Shown piece after piece: positions 1 to 7,443 of a stretch of DNA of 64,000 nt (position 1 is the first letter of the stretch; each line of letters begins with the position of its first letter). The translations under genes were made by a program, and so were the position numbers. Source of the stretch: Mediterranea sp. An20 (GTDB lineage Bacteria > Bacteroidota > Bacteroidia > Bacteroidales > Bacteroidaceae); assembly GCF_002160055.1 (NCBI RefSeq), contig NZ_NFJV01000012.1:1-64000 (forward strand), written 5' to 3'. The notes beneath the pieces were generated by a model. It was given only the letters and a program-made list of their open reading frames with translations. It did not search any database and was not told where the DNA came from.

Positions 1-440
1 CCCATCTGCGAGATCGTACGACTGCGCAAGTCCGTCATCTCCCCTTCGGGCATCGCATCCAACGCCTGCTGGAAATAATCCAATGCCTGCGGCGCATCAC
101 CCAAGTCGCTTGCCACACGACCGGCATAGTAATAGGCTTCAGGCAGGTGGAGGCGGTCCTGTTTATCCTCGTAATAGCGAAGCACCTCCAGCACCAGGCT
201 GTCTGAGGTGTGGGGAAGATATGCCTTGTCGCGTGCCTTGACGCACAGCAGCTGGTAATACATCCGCACACGTTCCCCCTCCTGCTCCATCTGCGGGCGC
301 AGGGAATCCAGCAACGCCACGGCACGCTCCGGACACACCACAGACAGGCTGTCAGCCACATACAAAGCCGACGGATAACGCCCGGACGAACAGGAAGCCA
401 GGAGCAGCACAGACAGGCAAAGGAGGAACAGGTGTTTCAT
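1..440 (-). CDS. TPR-type lipoprotein, N-terminal part (runs off the left edge)
   Basis: Reading leftwards from ATG at 440 gives MKHLFLLCLSVLLLASCSS, a lipoprotein signal with lipobox LLASC, so the product should be anchored in the envelope. The following ~125 residues are helical and end in a TPR-like helix pair (YYYAGRVASDLGDAPQALDYFQQAL). Bacteroides genomes contain many lipoproteins of this design, often with a C-terminal transmembrane and LuxR-type domain, but that part lies outside the window, so the role is unknown. A TAnnTTTG-like box at 445-452 is so close to the ATG that a transcript from it would be nearly leaderless; it may be fortuitous. Confidence 0.75.
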   Translation of the reverse strand, partial: MKHLFLLCLSVLLLASCSSGRYPSALYVADSLSVVCPERAVALLDSLRPQMEQEGERVRMYYQLLCVKARDKAYLPHTSDSLVLEVLRYYEDKQDRLHLPEAYYYAGRVASDLGDAPQALDYFQQALDAMPEGEMTDLRSRTISQM

Positions 441-562
441 GCTGCAAACTTACATAAAAAACTTCAATTTTTTATGAGGGTGCAATAAAAATCAAGCCCT
501 TACCCGTATGCTCAACATCCATGCTCATTTGAACAGGCGCTCTTACAAAAAAACAGAAAAGA

Positions 563-594
563 TTTGTTCCCTATCCGGAAGATCTATATATTTG
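563..594 (+). promoter_or_regulatory. Bacteroides-type promoter upstream of the GH29 gene
   Basis: TTTG at 563-566, a 20-bp spacer and TATATTTG at 587-594 match the Bacteroidetes sigma-ABfr consensus (TTTG, about 19 bp, TAnnTTTG). The predicted start of transcription (about 600) coincides with the left end of the inverted-repeat element at 600-793, so that element now forms most of the leader of the fucosidase gene. Confidence 0.6.
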
Positions 595-599
595 CACCA

Positions 600-793
600 G
601 AGGGTGTGTCAAAATAGATATTCCCTATCATTCTGTCACCCCGAGCTTAGTCGAGGGGTCTCACTATGCGTCATGTGAGATGTTTCGACTTCGCTTCGCC
701 CCGCTACCAATGACAGACTATACCTTAATGAAATAGTCAAAAAAGGTTTTGAGCGAAGCTAATGATAGTGATTTTGAATTTTGACACACCCTC
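600..793. mobile_element. 194-bp MITE-like element, copy 1
   Basis: The element begins GAGGGTGTGTCAAAAT and ends with its exact reverse complement, giving 16-bp perfect terminal inverted repeats; a second matched block (TATCATT) follows at the same offset on both sides, so the imperfect arms reach about 33 bp. It has no coding capacity. A copy of identical length lies at 35147-35340, with differences concentrated near the middle. No clear target-site duplication is visible. It sits between a promoter and the GH29 gene. Size and structure fit a non-autonomous (MITE) transposon, but the parent transposase is not in this window. Confidence 0.8.
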
Positions 794-864
794 AGTCAAC
801 CCTGCTAATCGACAGGCTACCGACAAACCAGACAACTTCTAATTCTAAACAAAAAATAAAACAA

Positions 865-3800
865 ATGAAAACGACTATTACACAACGACTGATTTACACA
901 TGGCTGCTATGCATCACACTGATTACGGCACAAGCACAACCAGCCGACACGACGAGCTTGTCGTGGTTCAGAAATGCTAAATTCGGACTATTCCTCCATT
1001 GGGGACTTTATTCCCAAACTGCCGGCGACTGGAAAGGACACCCCGCACAGGGAGGCGAACACTTCATGCTGTATGAACGCATACCGCTGAAAGAATATGC
1101 ACGGATAGCCGATAACTTTAACCCTACGGAGTTTGATGCCCGACAGTGGGCCGAAACCGCCCGCAAGGCAGGCATGCGCTACGTAATCATTACCGCTAAA
1201 CACCACGACGGATTTGCCATGTACAACTCCCCCAGCAGCAGTTACAATATCGTGACATGTACCCCCTGGGGCAAAGATCCCATGAAAGAACTGGCAGAAG
1301 CATGCCGACGGGAAGGACTGAAATTCGGATTCTACTATTCATTAGGCAGAGACTGGGAAGATCCGGACGTGCCTACTAACTGGCCCGTCAAAGCCGGACG
1401 GAGCAACACTTGGGATTATCCGGACGAAGATGCCAAAAAACTTCCTGCTTACATAGAAAGAAAAGTAAAACCACAGTTGCGAGAACTGCTTACACACTAT
1501 GGTCCCATAGACTTTCTATGGTTTGATACGCCGGAACTCGTCACCCGTGAACAAAGCCTGGAAATCAGGAAACTAATACATTCGTTACAACCCCAATGCC
1601 TCATCAACAGCCGTATCGGAAACGGAATGGGAGACTATAGCATAGTGGAACAGAAACTGACCGGCCAGATAGATAACCGACCGTGGGAAGCCTGCCTGAC
1701 CATGGGTAGAAACTGGTGCTATAACCGCTATGACACCGTCTACAAGAAACCTGATGTCATGATACGCCATCTGACAGACATTGTAAGCAAGGGCGGCAAC
1801 CTGCTGCTGAATGTCGGACCGGACGGCAAAGGAAGATTCCCCGCTTTGGCCGGCCCCGGACTGAAAGCTTTCGGTCAATGGCTTGCCCTCTACGGAGAGG
1901 CCATCTACGGCACACGACCCTGGCGCACCTACGGAGAAAACTATGACCGACACGTACAGGAAGAAAAAAATGAAAAGGAATTCCATGATGCCGTGTACGA
2001 CGGTACCCCCCAGGAAATCATACCCGACTTCAGATACACGCAGAAAGGCCACGCGGTATATGTCATCGTACGCCACGTCAAAGCAGCGTCTTTCCTGCTT
2101 TCTTCTTTCTACCCATCGGACAACATTGTGTCGGTGGAAAGCATAGACACCCGACAACCCGTCCGCTGGAAACTGACTGACCGAGGATTGCAAATAGAAC
2201 AAGACACTGCCCCACAACGATTTCCTGTCTACGTGCTGAAAGTAAACATGGACCACGAAACTACGTCGGGCGACGAACAGGGACTCGAAACGGGCACGGC
2301 TTCAGCAGAAGAAGACTATGCCATCAGAAAACAGACCGAAAGCTGGTGGCCGCAAAGCATGGAAAACCACGACAAACGCATGGCATGGTGGAGAAAGGCC
2401 CGTTTCGGATGTTTCGTGCACTGGGGAGTATATGCACAAGCCGGAGGAACCTGGAAGGGGAAACATACCTTAGGGTATTCGGAACATCTGATGAGGCAGC
2501 AGCGGATTCCTCTGCAGGAATACACGGACTCGCTGATAAGGCCGTTCAACCCCACAGCATTCGATGCAGACCAGTGGATGAAACTGGCCCGTGATGCCGG
2601 CATGCGTTATTTCATCATCACGGCCAAACACCACGACGGTTTTGCCATGTTTCCAAGCGACGCATATCCGTATGACGAAAATGGAAACAGACCCCATGGC
2701 AGAATTGGCACGGGCAGCCAGGAAATATGGCATCCGGTTCGGCTTTTATTATTCACATGCTTTCGATTGGGAGCATCCGGACGCACCGGGCAATGACTGG
2801 GAATATGAAAACCCCGGAGGAGACAAACTGCTGTATGGGGCAGAATGGTGGCGTGAGAATCCGGATTTCGTGGAAAGAGCACGCAAGTATGTCGACCAAA
2901 AAGCCATCCCCCAACTGGCAGAACTGATACACCGATACCACCCGGACATTCTCTGGTTCGATACTCCTCACAAACTCCCGCTGTCGGAAAACCTGCGCAT
3001 CCTGCAATTCATACGGGAAACCGATCCGGACATCATTGTGAACGGACGACTTGCAAGAAATGAAAAACAGCAGTTCGGAGATTATAACAGCACGGGGGAC
3101 CGTGCCGCTTTCTTCTTTCCGGAAAAGGGCGACTGGGAATCCATACCTACCACCAATGAATCTTACGGATACAACGAAAATGACCATTCGCACAAGCCCG
3201 CTTCGCACTTCATACGCTTGCTGGCATCGGCTACGGCCAGGGGAGGTAACATCCTGATGAACGTAGGTCCCAAAGGCAACGGGGCGATAGACGAACCCGA
3301 CCTGAACATCCTGCGGCAAATGGCACAATGGATGGCTCTGAACGGTTGCAGCGTGCATGAGGTGGGACCATCGGGACTGCCTGCCCAATCATGGGGAGAA
3401 ACCACTCTGCGCGGAGATTCACTGTTCCTGCATGTATTTCAATATCCTGCCGACGGCAAACTGTTTTTAAGCGGCATGAATGCCAGTATAAAAGAGGCCT
3501 CATTCCTTGCTTCCGGAGAAAAAATCAAAACGAAACGTATCAACGACTCCGACTGGCTGCTTCAACTGCCGCAGGGGGAAATGAAATGTGCAGATACGGT
3601 CATCGTGGTACGCAAGAAAGGAACCATCATTCCTACCGATACCAGACTGCTGGACGAATACCTCCCCAACATACTACTTGCATTCGATGCACGACTATGC
3701 GGAGAAGGGTGGCAGCATGGAGATGGGAAAGTGGCACGCAACTATCTGAGCAACTGGACCTCGGAGGATATGAAAATATCCTGGAGCGTAAAGAATAACA

Positions 3801-4060
3801 AAACGGCCCGCTTTGAAATGATATTGGAATATACAGGAGCTTCCGACAAGGAAAACGGAAGCATGCAGCTCCTCATCGACGGCAAGGCTTGTCCCTTCGA
3901 CTACCGCGCAGAGGTAGGGAAAACGACCCGGCAAACCATTGCCACCGTCTGCCTGAAGCCGGGCACACACCTCATAACCCTGCAAGGAGACAGACGGGAA
4001 GGAAGGGAATATCTGCGCCCCATGAGCCTGACTATTCAGAAAATTGCCGGCCGGACTTGA
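865..4060 (+). pseudogene. Tandem double-domain GH29 alpha-L-fucosidase, frameshifted
   Basis: ATG 865 starts a signal peptide (MKTTITQRLIYTWLLCITLI..AQA); an upstream in-frame TTG at 781 lies inside the repeat element and is rejected. A first GH29 domain follows with HHDGF and the nucleophile Asp-221 in LWFDTP. A second GH29 domain begins near residue 500 (RFGCFVHWGVYA, HHDGF). Near 2666-2676 the reading frame breaks: frame one stops at 2796 after 643 residues, while the rest of domain two (GFYYSHAFDWEHPDAP, LWFDTP nucleophile at 2960-2962) continues in another frame to 4060. Intact, the protein would be about 1,068 residues, about twice a normal GH29. The first domain could still be made as a complete fucosidase; the second cannot without frame restoration. 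Function of the family: removal of terminal alpha-L-fucose from host glycans. Confidence 0.85.
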
Positions 4061-4445
4061 GCCGATCCCGCAGCACACGGATAAACTCCTCTTCACCGGC
4101 AGGCATGAGCGCATCGTGTCTGCCGTCTTTGTAACGCACCAGCACGTAGTGCACCACAGCATAACCTGCCACCCGCATGGACGAAACCTGCCCGACGGAT
4201 ACAATGTCCGACAGAGGACGCTCGCGCAAACGGCTAAAGCGCCCGTGGCTGATTTGCAGCGTACCTCCGGCCGTCACCGTATAAGTGGTATGGATAAGCC
4301 GCTCGATGAGGAACACCAACCACAGCATCCAGAAAACAGCCAGCAGGGGCCGCTTGTCCCATAAGAAGTAAACGGCCAGAAAAGTTACGATAGCCAGCAT
4401 AAAGTATTGCCCGAACACAATGCGGGCGTGAAAAATCCGGTTCAT
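4032..4445 (-). CDS. Small membrane protein with bacterial PH-like domain
   Basis: 137 residues. Two hydrophobic helices near the N-terminus (YFMLAIVTFLAVYFLW and LLAVFWMLWLVFLIERLIH) are followed by a short beta-rich domain (TVTAGGTLQISHGRF..LSDIVSVGQV..DALMPAGEEEFIRVLRDRL), the layout of bacterial PH-domain membrane proteins. An upstream in-frame TTG at 4466 is rejected because it lies in the -7 box at 4464-4471. The 3' end overlaps the end of the fucosidase gene by 29 bp, tail to tail. Molecular role unknown. Confidence 0.7.
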   Translation of the reverse strand: MNRIFHARIVFGQYFMLAIVTFLAVYFLWDKRPLLAVFWMLWLVFLIERLIHTTYTVTAGGTLQISHGRFSRLRERPLSDIVSVGQVSSMRVAGYAVVHYVLVRYKDGRHDALMPAGEEEFIRVLRDRLKSGRQFSE

Positions 4446-4463
4446 TACATTCTGTTTTGCGCA

Positions 4464-4471
4464 CAAAGATA
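4464..4471 (-). promoter_or_regulatory. -7 element (TATCTTTG) of the PH-domain gene
   Basis: On the minus strand TATCTTTG lies 19-26 bp before ATG 4445. No good TTTG was found at the expected distance upstream. It decides the start codon of the gene. Confidence 0.5.
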
Positions 4472-4889
4472 CACTTTTCAGACGAAGTTATCCCCACGCT
4501 GATATCATTATAAGTAAATGTGCAAAATTAAATGATACTAAACACGGAGACACAAAATCACAGAGTTTTTATTTTCTGTAAGACATATCCTCACGGAGTC
4601 ACAGAGTTATTCCCCTCTTTCGTGTGTGGCGAAACCGCGGACTCCCTGTCCTCCTCTCATCATTTTCAACAAAAATCCGATATGTAAATAGGAATATATT
4701 AAAAATAAACAACTTATGAACTTTTCTCAAAGAGTGAGGTAATGACTTGGAAACAGTTGCTAATTCTGTGATATGCGGTATATTTCTGTCAAACAACTCT
4801 TGTTTGGTACAAAGGTACAAAAAATCTGATAAATGAAGAGAAATGTGGCTTTTTTATCAAATGTAAAATGGAATATGCTGGAAAAGCCT
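4472..4889. other. Intergenic stretch at the left edge of the acquired island
   Basis: AT-rich and without a convincing gene. It contains two diverged copies of a CACGGAG(N)CACA(A)..CACAGAGTT motif (4543-4610) and a small hairpin CAAAC/GTTTG at 4794-4816 next to a minus-strand TACCTTTG box (4812-4819) that has no recognisable gene behind it. It may be the scar of the left boundary of the island at 4.9-8.7 kb; no attachment repeat could be identified. Confidence 0.4.
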
Positions 4890-4897
4890 TATCTTTG
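4890..4897 (+). promoter_or_regulatory. -7 element (TATCTTTG) of the SMR-SMR-nim operon
   Basis: TATCTTTG lies 41 bp before the ATG of the first SMR gene. No strong TTTG was seen at -33. The three downstream genes are spaced 12 bp apart and probably share this promoter. Confidence 0.5.
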
Positions 4898-4938
4898 CAT
4901 ACAAATTTTACATATTATCAAAGAAATAAGAAAGCCGT

Positions 4939-5265
4939 ATGAACTGGATTATTCTGATTGTTGCCGGATTCTTTGAATCCGGCTTTGCTTTTTGTTTGGG
5001 GAAGATGAAAGAAGTGTCAGGCACCGAATGGTATCTTTGGGGTACTGGGTTTCTTGTCAGCCTTGTACTGAGCATGACGCTACTCGCCAAGGCTGTGCAA
5101 ACTCTGCCCATTGGCACAGCCTACCCTGTGTGGACAGGCATCGGTGCAGTGGGAACAGTGCTGCTTGGTATTTTATTTTTCCATGAGCCAGCATCGTTTC
5201 TCCGCTTGTTCTTCATCACCACACTGATAGCGTCTATTATTGGTTTGAAAATGGTATCACATTAA
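4939..5265 (+). CDS. SMR family transporter, SugE/Gdx type (first of a pair)
   Basis: 108 residues with four predicted membrane helices, the normal SMR size. The membrane Glu-13 (AGFFESGFA) is the shared proton/substrate-binding residue of the family. The stretch GTAYPVWTGIGAVGTVLLG closely matches the signature of the SugE/Gdx branch, whose members export guanidinium, rather than the EmrE/Qac branch. Followed after 12 bp by a paralogue of nearly the same length; paired SMR genes can form heterodimers (EbrAB, YkkCD), so the two may work as one transporter. No guanidine riboswitch is recognisable upstream. Confidence 0.85.
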   Translation: MNWIILIVAGFFESGFAFCLGKMKEVSGTEWYLWGTGFLVSLVLSMTLLAKAVQTLPIGTAYPVWTGIGAVGTVLLGILFFHEPASFLRLFFITTLIASIIGLKMVSH

Positions 5266-5277
5266 AACCTTGCCGGT

Positions 5278-5598
5278 ATGGATTGGATGATTTTGATTGT
5301 TGCCGGATTGTTTGAGACGGCTTTTGCTTTCTGTCTTGGCAAGATGAAAGGAAAGCGGGGCGAAGAATACCGCCTATGGGCTATGGGCTTTATCGGATGC
5401 CTCATTGCCAGCATGTGGTTGCTTGCTGTCGCTGTACAGACTTTGCCCATTGGTACAGCCTATCCGGTATGGACGGGCATCGGAGCGGTCGGGACGGTAT
5501 TGCTTGGCATTGCATGCTTCCATGAACGGGCTTCTTTTGCCCGCATCTTCTTTATGGTGACACTGATAGCGTCTATTGTTGGTTTGAAAATGATTTAA
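5278..5598 (+). CDS. SMR family transporter, SugE/Gdx type (second of a pair)
   Basis: 106 residues, four helices, Glu-13 in AGLFETAFA and the same GTAYPVWTGIGAVGTVLLG signature as its neighbour. The two proteins are clearly paralogous along their length but differ in the loops (KMKGKRGEEYRLW against KMKEVSGTEWYLW), as expected for a heterodimer in which the two subunits are specialised. Inner-membrane export of small cations is the likely role. It lies 12 bp after the first SMR gene and 12 bp before the nim-like gene, so all three should be co-transcribed. Confidence 0.85.
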   Translation: MDWMILIVAGLFETAFAFCLGKMKGKRGEEYRLWAMGFIGCLIASMWLLAVAVQTLPIGTAYPVWTGIGAVGTVLLGIACFHERASFARIFFMVTLIASIVGLKMI

Positions 5599-5610
5599 TA
5601 ACAGATTGAT

Positions 5611-6105
5611 ATGTTTAGAGAAATGCGACGTAAGCGGCAATTATTGCCAACAGAAGAAAGCGTTGCCATCCTTGAAAGGATGACGAACGGAACATTGGCT
5701 CTTCATGGGGACGATGGTTACCCGTATGCCGTTCCCATCAGTTATGTATATGCTGATGGCAAAATATATTTCCATAGTGCCATGAAAGGTCATAAAGTGG
5801 ATGCCATTTTGCAGAATGACAAGGTATCATTCTGCGTGGTAGAACAGGATGACATCAGACCGTCTGAGTTTACCACTTACTTTCGAAGTGTGATAGTCTT
5901 TGGCAAAGCCCACATATTGACGGATGAACTCGAAAAACGTGTTGCTTTGGGTTTATTGGCAGACAAGTATTCGTATGGCGAAGCTGGCATGGAGGCTGAA
6001 ATAGCCAAAGGGTTCAATCATTTGTTAATAGTGAAAATTGCAATTGAGCATATTACAGGCAAGGAAGCCATAGAACTGACCAAAAATAGGAATGACCGTC
6101 CTTGA
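5611..6105 (+). CDS. Nim-type pyridoxamine 5'-phosphate oxidase-fold protein (putative 5-nitroimidazole reductase)
   Basis: 164 residues. The N-terminus MFREMRRKRQLLP and the blocks YPYAVPISYVYADGKIYFHS, GHKVDAI, VSFCVVEQDDI and TTYFRSVIVFGKA closely follow the Nim family of Bacteroides, flavin-binding split-barrel proteins that reduce 5-nitroimidazole drugs to inactive amines. The His in the HSA..GHKVDA region corresponds to the active-site histidine of Nim proteins. Known nim genes are usually switched on by an upstream IS element; none is present here and the gene instead follows two exporters. Whether it gives metronidazole resistance cannot be told from sequence; chromosomal Nim homologues also occur in susceptible strains. 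Confidence 0.8.
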   Translation: MFREMRRKRQLLPTEESVAILERMTNGTLALHGDDGYPYAVPISYVYADGKIYFHSAMKGHKVDAILQNDKVSFCVVEQDDIRPSEFTTYFRSVIVFGKAHILTDELEKRVALGLLADKYSYGEAGMEAEIAKGFNHLLIVKIAIEHITGKEAIELTKNRNDRP

Positions 6106-6283
6106 CATTGCGACCAACGGGAGGACAGCAAGCGGTTTTGGTCTGCCCAAAACACAAACTTGCTACCATTGAAAAACAGAGTTCTGACTTTTGAGTAACT
6201 TACCAGCTTTTGGATAAGTTCAAGGATAGCTTGCCGCTTCTGGCTGAATCAAATGGGGTGTCCAGAGGGGTGTAACTCCGTTG

Positions 6284-6343
6284 GCTCATTAGGGTGTTTT
6301 TAGCATGAGCGAAGCGGTGCGTGAAGAAAACGCCCTAATGAGC
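6284..6343. repeat. 17-bp inverted repeat / hairpin after the nim-like gene
   Basis: GCTCATTAGGGTGTTTT (6284-6300) pairs with AAAACGCCCTAATGAGC (6327-6343) with a single G-T position and a 26-nt loop. A short T-rich stretch follows (GGCTTTTTG). It could terminate the SMR-nim operon, but its length and the location in an integrase-bearing island also suit a transfer-origin or resolution hairpin. Confidence 0.6.
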
Positions 6344-6518
6344 TATGGCTTTTTGTTTCCCAAAAGCCTGCGGCGGTATCGGGGGCTGTCGGATGCCTTT
6401 TTCTTTTCGCCAGTCTTATAGGACATTCCATGCTGTTGTACCAACACGATTGCGTGTCCGCACGTGAGCATGGATTGTGCTGCCGTTCCCACAGCGGACT
6501 TGTTGAGGGGCGAAAATC

Positions 6519-6730
6519 TGATGAAATGATGAATGGACGACATAGCTTACTGACAACCAAAGAAATATACTTTCAACATCTTTTCATCAAACCGCTCGCC
6601 AAAAGAAAAGTGATGAATGGCATTGTGTTTCCATTCTCTTTTCATCAGCTCAATCCTTTTGTTGAGGGTTTGATGAGGATGTAAGTCACTGTAATTCTTT
6701 ATGTTTATATACACTTTCATCAATTCATCA
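6519..6730. repeat. Structured repeat module A (TGATGA type)
   Basis: The module is bounded by TGATGAAATGATGA (6519-6532) and TCATCAATTCATCA (6717-6730), inverted copies with one mismatch. Inside are a second inverted pair TCATCAAACC (6584-6593) / GGTTTGATGA (6667-6676), a hairpin TGATGAATGG (6611-6620) / CCATTC..TCATCA, and a small hairpin CTCAA/TTGAG (6649-6665). A diverged copy with the same order of elements follows at 6797-7029. No reading frame of either strand looks like a protein. Confidence 0.65.
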
Positions 6731-6796
6731 AAATAACAAATTCTTCTCATACAATTATCGTGTCGTATCCGGCAGACTTGCAGGCAAGTCCGATAG

Positions 6797-7029
6797 TGTT
6801 GAATTGTTGAGGAGCGGAAATAACACATTGATGTCCTGCAACATATACCCTCAACAACCGCTTAACAGACCCGTTCACAAAACATTTGGAGGCGAAAAGA
6901 AAAAGGAAAGGCGTTGCGGTGTGCAGTTTGCCTTTTCTTTTCAATAGCCGTTTCTTTCTATTGAGTGTTTGTTGAAAGTGTATCTTATTATATATCAACA
7001 TATTGTTTACTACATTCAACAATTCAACA
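6797..7029. repeat. Structured repeat module B (TGTTGA type)
   Basis: Bounded by TGTTGAATTGTTGA (6797-6810) and its exact complement TCAACAATTCAACA (7016-7029). Inside lie TCAACAA (6851-6857) / TTGTTGA (6969-6975), a purine/pyrimidine hairpin (6894-6912 with 6930-6942) and CAATAG/CTATTG (6943-6964). The order of elements equals that in module A, but TGATGA/TCATCA is replaced throughout by TGTTGA/TCAACA, so pairing is kept while sequence changes. With module A this accounts for most of the gene-free 6106-7060 stretch. Confidence 0.65.
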
Positions 7030-7060
7030 AAATATGACGGTAAGATTGGCGATTATCACC

Positions 7061-7432
7061 CTAACACCCACACCTTTGACCGCTACTCAATGCAACCCAT
7101 AGGACTTGCCTTTCTTTTCGCAAGCACAGCCTTTCCAATAAAGCATTACGCACCATTATCGCATTTGAAGTATTGATACGGAAAGCGAGTGCCACGACCA
7201 TTGGCAAGGCGTACACGTCCGTAAAGTAGCCGTTGGGCAGCTTGATGCGCCTTTCAACCTCACAAGGATTCAACACTCCGCTCTTGTACACGGCTCGGAT
7301 GGCGGCACGGAGTGTCGGGGCGATTACATAGAATAGCTTTACCAACTCCATTTCACTCATCCAAACATTGGCGGTATCGGACGGTACGGCAACCCTGCCG
7401 TACCCGTCCATCGTGATTGTTGTCCGTTTCAT
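7061..7432 (-). CDS. Small integrase-associated protein of unknown function
   Basis: 123 residues; starts 11 bp after the integrase stop, so the two are one transcription unit. Most of the sequence (VWMSEMELVKLF through RINTSNAIMVRNALLERL) has a helix-turn-helix-like look and a faint resemblance to the N-terminal region of RhuM/KilA-type mobile-element proteins (target, LF.., TDVYALPMVVALAFRI). Companion ORFs of this kind follow integrases in Bacteroides mobilizable elements. Possible DNA-binding or excision role, unproven. Confidence 0.5.
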   Translation of the reverse strand: MKRTTITMDGYGRVAVPSDTANVWMSEMELVKLFYVIAPTLRAAIRAVYKSGVLNPCEVERRIKLPNGYFTDVYALPMVVALAFRINTSNAIMVRNALLERLCLRKERQVLWVALSSGQRCGC

Positions 7433-7443
7433 ACTCTGTGCGT

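Noticed and set aside
35..361. 108-codon minus-strand frame
   Set aside because: Shadow of the lipoprotein read in another frame; the true frame begins at 440 and carries a signal peptide.
781..864. Extended TTG start of the GH29 gene
   Set aside because: It lies inside the MITE-like element; the signal peptide begins at ATG 865.
4599..4820. 73-codon minus-strand frame in the 4.5-4.9 kb gap
   Set aside because: No domain, odd composition and no ribosome-binding site, although a -7-like box is near.
4890..4938. Guanidine (ykkC) riboswitch before the SMR genes
   Set aside because: The leader is about 35 bases and has no conserved ykkC elements.
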